A DNA stretch of 12,264 nt, from contig CAJOHP010000059.1 of assembly GCA_905234355.1 (NCBI GenBank), positions 1 to 12,264 on the forward strand, in the 5' to 3' direction. The stretch comes from an uncultured Prevotella sp. Lineage in GTDB: Bacteria; Bacteroidota; Bacteroidia; Bacteroidales; Bacteroidaceae. Positions within the stretch are counted from its first letter, which is position 1; each line of letters opens with the position of its first letter. The position numbers and the translations under genes were made by a program. Shown here piece by piece: positions 1 to 7,077 of the stretch. The notes under the pieces were generated by a model, which was not told the DNA's origin, did not search any database, and was given only the letters and a program-made list of their open reading frames with translations.

Positions 1-22
1 ATATACTGACCCCACCCCCAAA

Positions 23-42
23 CCCTCCCCTACAAGGGAGGG
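23..42. repeat. GC-rich hairpin, REP-like
   Basis: CCCTCCC (23-29) and GGGAGGG (36-42) form a perfect 7-bp stem around a 6-base loop. There is no T-tract after it, so it does not look like a standard intrinsic terminator. It sits in a C-rich run near the left window edge. A small interspersed intergenic repeat is the likeliest explanation, but there is only one copy in this window. Confidence 0.4.
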
Positions 43-616
43 GAGTGCCATGCGGCCTGTTTCGCTACCGGTTTACCGACGTTCAGACTTTTTCAAGTGG
101 ACTCATATCTATGTCCTCCTAAATTTATAAAGTATCTCTATTTGTCTGCAAATATAGTTTTTTTTTCTCAAATAACAATAGATTTATGCAAAAATCAGCC
201 AAAAGTTTGCTCATTTCATATTGTTCATATTGTTTGTGTACTTTTGCCCCCGACAAAGAGCCATTCTTCGACAAGCGAAGCGCCAAGGCGATTACTTGCG
301 TCCCTTTGGTAGCAAGCGAGCGGAGCTCGAGCGGGAACAGGCTGGTGGCTCAGAGTAGAGTGCTCTAACAATACGCATATCGCGGCAGAATGCGGAAATC
401 AGAAGGTTTCCAAATCGTAACCTCGAAAACTGCGTTATCTCCCAAACCTCCGATAAACAAAGATGGTTTGAGATTTCTTCCAAAGTTACGAAAAAACGAG
501 AGGAGCGCAAAAGAAAATTGCGTTTTTCTTTTCGTTTCCGAGTGCATAGTAAGTGCGGCGAAGTCAAAGTTGCGAAAATATTGCAGATAATAGGATAAGA
601 TTTAAGAATTATTTCG

Positions 617-624
617 TAACTTTG
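617..624 (+). promoter_or_regulatory. Putative gltX promoter, -7 box
   Basis: TAACTTTG matches the Bacteroidetes sigma-ABfr -7 consensus TAnnTTTG exactly. I see no clear TTTG-type -33 box at the usual distance, only AT-rich sequence, so the assignment rests on the -7 element. Transcription would start around 630, so the whole palindromic repeat at 641-817 would lie in the gltX leader, which would be about 195 nt long. Confidence 0.5.
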
Positions 625-640
625 CACCCAAAATTGCTAA

Positions 641-817
641 AGGTGGGTTCTATTAATTCGCTTTGGCAGATTTCTGAGCTATTTTGGCTCCCATTTTGTA
701 AGTTGAAGAAGGAGTGTAGCGGGCTACACGACTGATGGCAAAAGAGCCAGAAAGATAACAAAAGGTTAATGCCCATCAATGTTAAACAAAAACCGTGGGA
801 ATTAATAGAACCCACCT
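641..817. repeat. Interspersed palindromic element, copy 1 (MITE-like)
   Basis: This 177-bp element has perfect 19-bp terminal inverted repeats: AGGTGGGTTCTATTAATTC at 641-659 and its reverse complement at 799-817. A second copy lies at 3671-3864 in the same orientation, and similarity stops sharply at the same outer bases in both. A central hairpin is formed by GTGTAGC/GCTACAC (714-729, 2-base loop). Compared with copy 2 this one lacks 17 bp after position 735, which removes the partner of its left-arm segment CCATTTTGTAAG. It encodes no transposase, and no target-site duplication longer than 2 bp is visible. It ends only 9 bp before the gltX start codon. A non-autonomous mobile element or a structured RNA element are both possible. 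Confidence 0.75.
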
Positions 818-826
818 AAAAGCTAC

Positions 827-2356
827 ATGAACGACAGAAGAGTGAGGGTGCGTTTTGCACCTAGTCCTACGGGACCCTTGCATATTGGCGGTGTGCGTAC
901 CGCCCTGTATAACTACCTGTTTGCCCGCCAGCACGGCGGCGACCTGGTGTTCCGCATCGAGGACACCGACACCACGCGCTTCGTGCCCGAAGCCGAGGCT
1001 TACATCATCGAGGCCTTCGAGTGGCTGGGCATCAAGTTCGACGAGGGCGTCAGCTTCGGCGGCAACTACGGCCCCTACCGCCAGAGCGAGCGTCGCGACA
1101 TCTACAAGCGCTACGTGGGGCAGCTGCTTGATGCGGGCAAGGCCTACATCGCCTTCGACACGCCCGAGGAACTGGAGCAGAAACGGCAGAAGATACAGAA
1201 CTTCCAGTATGACAACAAGACGCGCATGCTCATGCGCAACTCGCTCACACTGCCCAAGGACGAGGTGGACCGCCTCATAGCCGACGGGCAGCAGTATGTG
1301 GTGCGCATCAAGATAGATGCCGGCGAGGAGGTGCTCGTCGACGACATGATACGCGGTGAGGTGCGCGTCAAGAGCGACATCCTCGACGACAAGGTGCTCT
1401 ACAAGAGCGCCGACGAGCTGCCCACCTACCATCTGGCCAACATCGTGGACGACCACCTGATGGAGATCACCCACGTCATCCGCGGTGAGGAGTGGCTGCC
1501 GTCGGCTCCGCTGCACGTGCTGCTCTACAAGGCCTTCGGCTGGGCTGACACCATGCCGCGCTTCGCCCACCTGCCGCTGCTGCTCAAGCCCGACGGCAAG
1601 GGCAAGCTGTCGAAGCGTGACGGCGACCGCCTCGGTTTCCCTGTGTTTCCGCTCGACTGGAACGCTGTGGACCGCAAGACGGGCGAGCCCGTCTTCTGCA
1701 GCGGATATCGCGAGCAGGGATACTTCCCCGAGGCCGTGGTCAACTTCCTCGCCCTCCTGGGGTGGAACCCCGGCGGAGAGCAGGAGCTCTTCACCCTCGA
1801 CGAGCTGGTGCCGCTGTTCGACATCAGCAAGTGCTCGAAGGCCGGAGCCAAGTTTGCCTACGAGAAGGGCATCTGGTTCAACCACGAGTACATCCTGCGC
1901 AAGAGCGCCGACGAGATAGCCCGTCTGTGGGAGCCCGAGGTGCGGCAGCACGGTGTGACCGACGACTTCGGCCGCATCGTCAAGGTATGCGAGATGATGA
2001 AGGACCGTGTGAGCTTTGTCAAGGAGCTGTGGCCCCTCTGCTCCTTCTTCTTCGAGGCCCCCGTGGCCTACGACGAGAAGACGGCCAAGAAGCGCTGGAA
2101 GGACGACTCGGCCGAGACGCTCGGCAAGCTGTGCGACGTGCTGGAGGGACTCGACGACTTTTCGCTGGAGAACCAGGAGCGCGTGGTGCATGCCTGGATA
2201 GAGCAGCAGGGCCTGAAGCTGGGCAACGTGATGAACGCCTGGCGCCTGGCCCTCGTGGGCGAGGGCAAGGGGCCCGGCATGTTCGACATCTCGGCCTTCC
2301 TCGGCAAGGAGGAGACCATCCGGCGTACCAAGAAAGCTATAGAAGTGTTGGGCTGA
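827..2356 (+). CDS. gltX: Glutamyl-tRNA synthetase
   Basis: Cytoplasmic class Ic aminoacyl-tRNA synthetase that charges tRNA-Glu with glutamate using ATP. The 509-residue protein has the normal length. The HIGH-type signature sits at the N-terminus (FAPSPTGPLHIGG, residues 10-22, with H19-I-G-G), and the KMSKS-type loop appears as KLSKR at residues 260-264. Both catalytic motifs are intact, and the C-terminal anticodon-binding half is present. The ATG at 827 is chosen because the family signature starts about nine residues in and there is no room for more upstream. There is no obvious Shine-Dalgarno sequence, as is usual in this phylum. The stop codon is followed after 4 bp by waaA, so the two are probably co-transcribed. 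The leader contains the palindromic element ending at 817, which could influence expression. The identification is firm; discrimination between GltX subtypes is not attempted. Confidence 0.97.
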   Translation: MNDRRVRVRFAPSPTGPLHIGGVRTALYNYLFARQHGGDLVFRIEDTDTTRFVPEAEAYIIEAFEWLGIKFDEGVSFGGNYGPYRQSERRDIYKRYVGQLLDAGKAYIAFDTPEELEQKRQKIQNFQYDNKTRMLMRNSLTLPKDEVDRLIADGQQYVVRIKIDAGEEVLVDDMIRGEVRVKSDILDDKVLYKSADELPTYHLANIVDDHLMEITHVIRGEEWLPSAPLHVLLYKAFGWADTMPRFAHLPLLLKPDGKGKLSKRDGDRLGFPVFPLDWNAVDRKTGEPVFCSGYREQGYFPEAVVNFLALLGWNPGGEQELFTLDELVPLFDISKCSKAGAKFAYEKGIWFNHEYILRKSADEIARLWEPEVRQHGVTDDFGRIVKVCEMMKDRVSFVKELWPLCSFFFEAPVAYDEKTAKKRWKDDSAETLGKLCDVLEGLDDFSLENQERVVHAWIEQQGLKLGNVMNAWRLALVGEGKGPGMFDISAFLGKEETIRRTKKAIEVLG

Positions 2357-2360
2357 GCCT

Positions 2361-3644
2361 ATGTATAGCCTCCTATTATATCTCTACCAGCTTGGCGTTG
2401 CCGTGGCGAGCCTCTTCAGTGAGAAGGTGCGCAAGATGTGGCGCGGCGAGCGCGACGCCTTCCGTGTGCTGCGCGAGAAGACCGACCCGACGGCCCGCTA
2501 CGTCTGGTTTCATGCTGCCTCGCTCGGCGAGTTTGAGCAGGGACGGCCGCTCATGGAGCAGCTCAGGGCCACACACCCGGAGCTGAAGATACTGCTCACC
2601 TTCTTCTCGCCATCGGGCTACGAGGTGCGCAAGGACTATCAGGGTGCCGACATCATCTGCTACCTGCCGCTCGACACGCCCACCAACGCCCGCCGCTTCC
2701 TGCGACTCATCAGACCCGAGATGGCCTTCTTCATCAAGTATGAGTTTTGGTACAACTACCTGCACATACTCAAGCACAGACAGGTGCCCGTGTACAGCGT
2801 GAGCAGCATCTTCCGCGAGGGACAGGTGTTCTTCCGCTGGTATGGCAGTCAGTACGGACGCGTGCTGCGCTGCTTCACCCACTTCTATGTGCAGAACCAG
2901 AAGAGCCTGGACCTGCTGGCCACCCTCGGCCTGCACAACGCCACCATCACCGGCGACACCCGCTTCGACCGTGTGCTGCAGATCAAGGAGCAAGCCCGGC
3001 AGCTGCCCACGGTAGAGCAGTTTCTCGCGTCCGGCAGTCAGGACGCTGCGGCACAGGCAGCGCCGCGGAAGGTGTTTGTGGCAGGGTCGTCGTGGGGCCC
3101 CGACGAAGAAATATTCATACGCTACTTCCAAGAGCATCCGCAGTGGAAGCTCATCATCGCCCCACACGTCATCGGCGAGGATCATCTGAAGCAGATAGAG
3201 ACCTTGCTACGGGGGTGGTCAGTGACCAGATACACTCAGGCCTCGGCCGATCCCGCAGGGACGTGGCGCTCACGTCCGACCACGGCCTCAAGCCCTGAAG
3301 CCCTTATCATCGACTGCTTCGGCCTGCTGTCCAGCATCTACCGTTATGCCACGGTGAGCTATGTGGGCGGCGGTTTCGGCGTGGGCATACACAATGTGCT
3401 TGAGGCGGCTGTGTGGGGCTGCCCCGTCGTCTTCGGCCCCAACAACGAGCGCTTTCAGGAGGCACAGGAGCTGAAGGCCGCCGGCGGAGGATTCGACATC
3501 AAGGGCTACGACGACTTCGCGCGGCTCATGGACAGCCTGTCGGCCGATGCCGACCGCCTGGCCAGCAGCGGACAGAAGGCCGCGTGCTACGTGCAGAGCC
3601 GCGCCGGTGCCACGCGCACCATTCTGGCCGACGTGGGATGCTGA
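2361..3644 (+). CDS. waaA: 3-deoxy-D-manno-octulosonic acid (Kdo) transferase
   Basis: Inner-membrane-associated GT-B glycosyltransferase that transfers Kdo from CMP-Kdo onto lipid A precursor in lipopolysaccharide synthesis. The 427-residue protein starts with a hydrophobic anchor (about residues 3-19). The family motif follows as HAASLGEFEQG (51-61), where E57 matches the catalytic glutamate of the N-terminal Rossmann domain. The C-terminal sugar-nucleotide domain shows VGGGFGVGIHNVLE (335-348), followed by a GxPVxFGPN segment, both typical of KdtA/WaaA. The ATG lies 4 bp after the gltX stop codon, suggesting translational coupling. Whether it adds one or two Kdo residues cannot be read from the sequence. 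The gene appears intact and is followed 26 bp later by copy 2 of the palindromic element. Confidence 0.95.
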   Translation: MYSLLLYLYQLGVAVASLFSEKVRKMWRGERDAFRVLREKTDPTARYVWFHAASLGEFEQGRPLMEQLRATHPELKILLTFFSPSGYEVRKDYQGADIICYLPLDTPTNARRFLRLIRPEMAFFIKYEFWYNYLHILKHRQVPVYSVSSIFREGQVFFRWYGSQYGRVLRCFTHFYVQNQKSLDLLATLGLHNATITGDTRFDRVLQIKEQARQLPTVEQFLASGSQDAAAQAAPRKVFVAGSSWGPDEEIFIRYFQEHPQWKLIIAPHVIGEDHLKQIETLLRGWSVTRYTQASADPAGTWRSRPTTASSPEALIIDCFGLLSSIYRYATVSYVGGGFGVGIHNVLEAAVWGCPVVFGPNNERFQEAQELKAAGGGFDIKGYDDFARLMDSLSADADRLASSGQKAACYVQSRAGATRTILADVGC

Positions 3645-3670
3645 GTGTACAGGATAGCGTTTTTCTTTTT

Positions 3671-3864
3671 AGGTGGGTTCTATTAATTCGCTTTGGCAGA
3701 TTTTTGAGCTATTTTTGCTTTCAGTCTGTAAGTCGAAGAGAGAGTGTAGCGGACTACACAACTGATGAGACTTACAAAATGGAGGCAAAAGAGCCAGAAA
3801 GATGGCAAAAGGTTAATACTCCATCTATATCAACACAAACCGTGGGAATTAATAGAACCCACCT
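3671..3864. repeat. Interspersed palindromic element, copy 2 (longer form)
   Basis: This 194-bp copy has the same perfect 19-bp terminal inverted repeats as the element at 641-817. It keeps the 17-bp segment missing there, so an inner stem is intact (TGTAAGTC at 3727-3734 with GACTTACA at 3769-3776). The central hairpin is GTGTAG/CTACAC (3744-3759) with a CGGA loop. Read in full, the left arm (GGCAGATTT..GCTATTTT..TGTAAG) pairs imperfectly with the right arm, leaving one asymmetric bulge of about 35-40 nt near the right outer stem. It lies between the convergent waaA and tsaE genes. No target-site duplication is seen. An apparent open frame running through it is chance. Confidence 0.75.
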
Positions 3865-3928
3865 GTACACATTGTGCTATAGGCACTTGCTGACCGATAG
3901 GCAAGGTGAAGACCGCCCGTTCGCCCGG

Positions 3929-4342
3929 CTAATCGAAAGTCACCAGGCGCGAGCCGTCGGCCTGCTCGGCTATCTCTACCCGCACGGCCTGCTCGGGCAA
4001 GAGCTCCTCTATGAGCTCGGGCCACTCTATGAAGCACAGTCCGCCGCTATAGAAGTATTCCTCATAGCCCATGTCGTAGACCTCAGACAGCCGCTTGATG
4101 CGGTAGAAGTCGAAGTGAAAGACCGGGATGCCGCCGGCAGCCTCATACTCGTTGACGATGGCAAACGTGGGGGAGGTGATGACGTCCTGCACTCCTATGG
4201 CACGGCATACAGCCTTGATAAACGTGGTCTTGCCGGCTCCCATCGCGCCATAGAAAGCGAAGACGCGACGCGAGCCGATGGCGTCGGCAAACTGTTCTGC
4301 TGCTGCCGGCAGTGCTTGTTCGGTGGATATGTGTATCTGCAT
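3929..4342 (-). CDS. tsaE: tRNA threonylcarbamoyladenosine biosynthesis ATPase TsaE
   Basis: P-loop ATPase that works with TsaB, TsaC and TsaD to make the t6A modification at position 37 of ANN-decoding tRNAs; it acts in the cytoplasm. With the ATG at 4342 the protein has 137 residues, normal for the family. It shows Walker A GAMGAGKT (32-39), the switch-like SPTFAIVNEY (57-66), HFDFYR (76-81) and IEWPE (105-109), all characteristic of TsaE. A TTG two codons upstream (4348) is a possible alternative start but is less likely. It lies downstream of a small membrane-protein gene on the same strand and converges on waaA, with the palindromic element between them. No partner t6A genes are in the window. 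Confidence 0.93.
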   Translation of the reverse strand: MQIHISTEQALPAAAEQFADAIGSRRVFAFYGAMGAGKTTFIKAVCRAIGVQDVITSPTFAIVNEYEAAGGIPVFHFDFYRIKRLSEVYDMGYEEYFYSGGLCFIEWPELIEELLPEQAVRVEIAEQADGSRLVTFD

Positions 4343-4385
4343 AAGCAATGCTGTTTTTTACTTGTCACTAAGAGACGGCCTCACG

Positions 4386-4472
4386 TCAGCCGTTCTTCTT
4401 GTTGAAATAGATAAAGATGCCGGCTGCCACTATGACAATCACGGCACCGATGTGTAGCCAATCCAATTGCAT
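4386..4472 (-). CDS. Small single-span membrane protein (28 aa)
   Basis: I do not recognise a named family. The 28-residue product starts MQLDWLHIG, has one hydrophobic helix (about residues 8-24) and ends in the charged tail NKKNG, as expected of a membrane microprotein with a cytoplasmic C-terminus. The frame extends upstream to 4616, but a promoter-like box at 4517-4524 would start transcription inside that extension, so the ATG at 4472 is preferred. Its start context (GCTTATGCA) also matches that of tsaE. It lies 43 bp upstream of tsaE on the same strand, so a two-gene unit is likely. Because it is so short, a chance frame cannot be excluded. Confidence 0.55.
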   Translation of the reverse strand: MQLDWLHIGAVIVIVAAGIFIYFNKKNG

Positions 4473-4516
4473 AAGCTTTGCTCTACTTGTTTTTGTATGA
4501 CTCGGAAAATCAGCTG

Positions 4517-4524
4517 CAAAGGTA
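4517..4524 (-). promoter_or_regulatory. Putative promoter -7 box for the microprotein-tsaE unit
   Basis: Read on the minus strand, the sequence is TACCTTTG, an exact fit to the Bacteroidetes TAnnTTTG box. A TTG lies about 22 bases upstream and could serve as a weak -33 element. The box is about 45 bp from the preferred start of the small membrane protein. The region is shared with the divergently transcribed porP; I could not find an equally good box facing porP. Confidence 0.5.
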
Positions 4525-4637
4525 GTGAAAAAGATTGAGACAGCCACAACCAATCCTTTGTTTTTTATTCTCCGTTCTAAAAATATGGCAGGCAGATATA
4601 ATAAATCACGCGGCAAAGCGTTAATTATATTGTGTCA

Positions 4638-5570
4638 ATGCGCATCATAACCGCTGTGCTACTCTTGCTCGTGGCCTCTGCCGGGGCCAGGGCTCAGTAC
4701 GATCCGTCGTTCAGTCATTACTGGGCGATGGAGCCTTCGTATAACCCCGCAGCAGTCGGCAAGCAGGACAAGATCAACGTGGCTGCGGCCTACAACATGA
4801 CGCTTGCCGGATTTGAGAACAATCCGCGCACGATGTATGCCGGCGCCGACCTCCCCTTCTATTTTGCCAAGAGCTATCACGCTGTGGGAGCTCAGTTTCT
4901 CAACGATCAGATAGGCGTCTTCTCCCACCGTAAGTTTGCCGTGCAATACGCCTACAGGTTCAAGCTCCTCGGCGGCCGGCTGGCCATCGGCGTGCAGCCC
5001 GCCCTGCTCAGCGAGAACCTCGACGGCTCGAAGCTCGACCTGATAGAATCGGGCGACCCGGCCTTCAGCACATCAGAGGCCACAGGCACAGCCTTCGACC
5101 TGAGCGCCGGACTCTACTATCAGCACAAGCACTGGTATGCCGGATTCTCGGCACAGCACCTTCTGGCACCTACCATCGAGATAGGCGAGACCAGCGAAAT
5201 ATCGCTCAAGCGGCTGTATTATTTCACAGCCGGATGCAATATTCGGCTCAGAAATCCGTTTTTTACCATACACCCATCACTGCTCGCACGTACCGACGGA
5301 GTGACTTACCGAGGCGACATCTCGGCCCGACTGAAGTACACCCACGAGAAAAAGGTGTTCTATGCCGGGCTGGGCTACAGTCCCACCAACTCTTTCACGG
5401 TGATGGTCGGCGGCAACCTGCACGGCATAAGCCTGGGCTACAGCTACGAGATATACACCTCGGCACTCAGCATAGGCAACGGCTCACACGAGCTGTGCCT
5501 GGGCTACCAGACCGACCTCAACCTCTTCAAGAAAGGGCGCAACAGGCATCAAAGCGTAAGAATACTATAA
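4638..5570 (+). CDS. porP: Type IX secretion system outer-membrane protein PorP (PorP/SprF family)
   Basis: Outer-membrane beta-barrel of the T9SS, a Bacteroidetes machine that carries proteins with conserved C-terminal signals across the outer membrane. The 310-residue product begins with a signal peptide (MRIITAVLLLLVASAGARA, cleavage before Q20). The mature start QYDPSFSHYWAMEPSYNPA is the family hallmark, and the rest alternates polar and hydrophobic residues as in barrel strands. The ATG at 4638 is preferred over an upstream GTG at 4632 because it gives a normal signal peptide. It opens the porPKLMN cluster, 10 bp before porK. PorP/SprF paralogues are common, but the position next to porK-N makes this the core copy. 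No clear promoter was found in the divergent region 4473-4637. Confidence 0.92.
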   Translation: MRIITAVLLLLVASAGARAQYDPSFSHYWAMEPSYNPAAVGKQDKINVAAAYNMTLAGFENNPRTMYAGADLPFYFAKSYHAVGAQFLNDQIGVFSHRKFAVQYAYRFKLLGGRLAIGVQPALLSENLDGSKLDLIESGDPAFSTSEATGTAFDLSAGLYYQHKHWYAGFSAQHLLAPTIEIGETSEISLKRLYYFTAGCNIRLRNPFFTIHPSLLARTDGVTYRGDISARLKYTHEKKVFYAGLGYSPTNSFTVMVGGNLHGISLGYSYEIYTSALSIGNGSHELCLGYQTDLNLFKKGRNRHQSVRIL

Positions 5571-5580
5571 ATATAAGGAT

Positions 5581-7044
5581 ATGAAGAAAAATGTGATCAT
5601 AACACTCTGCACCCTGGCAGCACTCCTCGTGCTGTCGGGATGCTTTGGCAGCAAATCGTCTACATCCGACGGAGGCGAGCTGACGGGCGCCAGTGGCAGG
5701 GCTTTCTCCGAGCCCGCACCCTATGGCATGGTGCTCATCAAGCGGGGACACCTCGAGATGGGCATCACAGCACCCGACTCGCTCTGGGGTAAGCAGACAC
5801 CCACACGCAGCATCTCGGTGGAGGGATTCTGGATGGACGACACCGAGATAACCAACTCGGAGTACCGCCAGTTTGTCAACTACGTGCGCGACAGCATCAT
5901 ACGCGAACGGCTGGCCGACCCCAACTACGGCGGCGACGAGACCTACAAGATAGAAGAGGACAAGAACGGCGACCCCGTCACACCACACCTCAACTGGAAG
6001 AAATCGCTGCCCCGCAAGCCCAACGAAGACGAGCTCAGGGCCATCGAGAGCGTCTACGTCACCAACCCCGTGACGGGCGAGCGCATGCTCGACGCCAGCC
6101 AGATGAACTACCGCTACGAGGTCTACGACTACACCGAGGCCGCACAGCGCCGCTACCGGCAGAACCCCGAGGAGCGCGATCTCAATACCGACCACTGGGG
6201 ACAGCAGCAGGAGCCCATATACATATCGAAAGACACGGCATACATCGACGATGAGGGACACATACACCGCGAGACCATCAACCGCGAGTACACCGGACCG
6301 TGGGACTTCCTCAACACGTACATTATTAATATATACCCCGACACCACTTGCTGGGTCAACGACTTCCCCAATGCCGACAACGAGGTGTATATGCGCAACT
6401 ACTTCTCCAACCCCGCCTACAACGACTATCCCTGCGTGGGCGTCACCTGGGAACAGGCCAACGCCTTCTGCGCCTGGCGCACCGACTTCCTGCTGAAAGG
6501 GCTGGGCGCCTCGGCACGCTATGTGCAGCGATACCGCCTGCCTACTGAGGCAGAGTGGGAGTATGCCGCAAGAGGGAAAGACCAGAACGAGTTCCCATGG
6601 GACAATGAGGACGTGGCCAGCGGTAAGGGATGCTTCTATGCCAACTTCAAGCCCGACAACGGCAACTATACCAAGGACGGCAACCTCATCACATCGAAGG
6701 TGGGCATCTACTCGGCCAACTCTAACGGCCTCTTCGACATGGCCGGCAACGTGGCCGAGTGGACCTCGACCATCTTCACCGAGGCCGGCGTGGATGCCAT
6801 GAACGACATCAACCCGCAGCTCAAGTACAACGCTGCAAAGGAAGACCCCTACCGGCTGAAGAGAAAGAGCGTGCGCGGAGGCTCGTGGAAAGACCCCGAG
6901 AGCTACATACGCTCGGCATGGCGCTCCAGCGAATACCAGAACCAGCCGCGCTCCTACATCGGCTTCCGCTGCGTACGCAGCCTCGCACAGACCACCAGCG
7001 AGCGCATCAAGCAGACCAAAGCATCGGCAAAGAAAAGGAAATAG
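5581..7044 (+). CDS. porK: T9SS ring lipoprotein PorK/GldK
   Basis: Lipoprotein that forms, with PorN, the large periplasmic ring attached to the outer membrane in the T9SS. The 487-residue protein has an N-terminal lipobox LSGC with C21 as the lipidated residue. The body is a formylglycine-generating-enzyme (FGE-sulfatase) fold: WMDDTEITNSEYRQF near 84, RLPTEAEWEYAARG from 319, GLFDMAGNVAEW (383-394), VRGGSW (431-436) and IGFRCVRS (460-467). Where active FGEs carry paired catalytic cysteines, this protein reads SYIRSAWRSS, so a structural and non-enzymatic role is expected, as known for GldK. An AAGGA motif lies just before the ATG. The C-terminal tail is lysine-rich. The gene sits directly behind porP and before porL. 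Confidence 0.95.
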   Translation: MKKNVIITLCTLAALLVLSGCFGSKSSTSDGGELTGASGRAFSEPAPYGMVLIKRGHLEMGITAPDSLWGKQTPTRSISVEGFWMDDTEITNSEYRQFVNYVRDSIIRERLADPNYGGDETYKIEEDKNGDPVTPHLNWKKSLPRKPNEDELRAIESVYVTNPVTGERMLDASQMNYRYEVYDYTEAAQRRYRQNPEERDLNTDHWGQQQEPIYISKDTAYIDDEGHIHRETINREYTGPWDFLNTYIINIYPDTTCWVNDFPNADNEVYMRNYFSNPAYNDYPCVGVTWEQANAFCAWRTDFLLKGLGASARYVQRYRLPTEAEWEYAARGKDQNEFPWDNEDVASGKGCFYANFKPDNGNYTKDGNLITSKVGIYSANSNGLFDMAGNVAEWTSTIFTEAGVDAMNDINPQLKYNAAKEDPYRLKRKSVRGGSWKDPESYIRSAWRSSEYQNQPRSYIGFRCVRSLAQTTSERIKQTKASAKKRK

Positions 7045-7077
7045 CACCTCCAAAACAACAACCAAAAAAGTACTATC

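Larger units (their letters stand above)
1..640. other. Gene-free upstream region
   Basis: I see no credible gene here: the open frames are short, overlap one another and resemble no known protein. Positions 97-240 are AT-rich and include a 9-bp direct repeat of TTCATATTG at 215-223 and 224-232. Positions 241-370 are GC-richer and hold a row of small inverted repeats (for example CTTCG/CGAAG at 266-270 and 276-280, and CTTGC/GCAAG at 295-299 and 312-316). Around 488-535 an A-rich/T-rich inverted repeat (ACGAAAA and TTTTCGT) encloses a smaller CGCAA/TTGCG pair, which could act as a weak terminator for transcripts entering from the left. The right end holds the putative gltX promoter. The upstream gene lies outside the window. 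Confidence 0.5.

Noticed and set aside
342..368. Stretch resembling a tRNA D-arm (GGCTCAGAGTAGAG)
   Set aside because: No matching acceptor stem, anticodon arm or T-arm follows within tRNA distance, so it is not a tRNA gene.
782..2191. Long 469-codon open frame on the minus strand over gltX
   Set aside because: It lies opposite a clear gltX with intact HIGH and KMSKS-type motifs and has the low-complexity Val/Leu/His composition of antisense reading through GC-rich codons.
3413..4405. 330-codon open frame on the plus strand across the end of waaA, the palindromic element and tsaE
   Set aside because: It starts inside waaA in another frame, runs through the repeat, and is antisense to TsaE, which carries a Walker A motif.
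4386..4616. 76-codon version of the small membrane protein
   Set aside because: The promoter-like box at 4517-4524 lies within the extension and the extra N-terminus looks unlike a natural protein; the 28-residue start is preferred.
5581..7044. PorK considered as an active formylglycine-generating enzyme
   Set aside because: The paired catalytic cysteines are not present at the expected C-terminal place, and lipobox plus gene context identify the T9SS ring lipoprotein.
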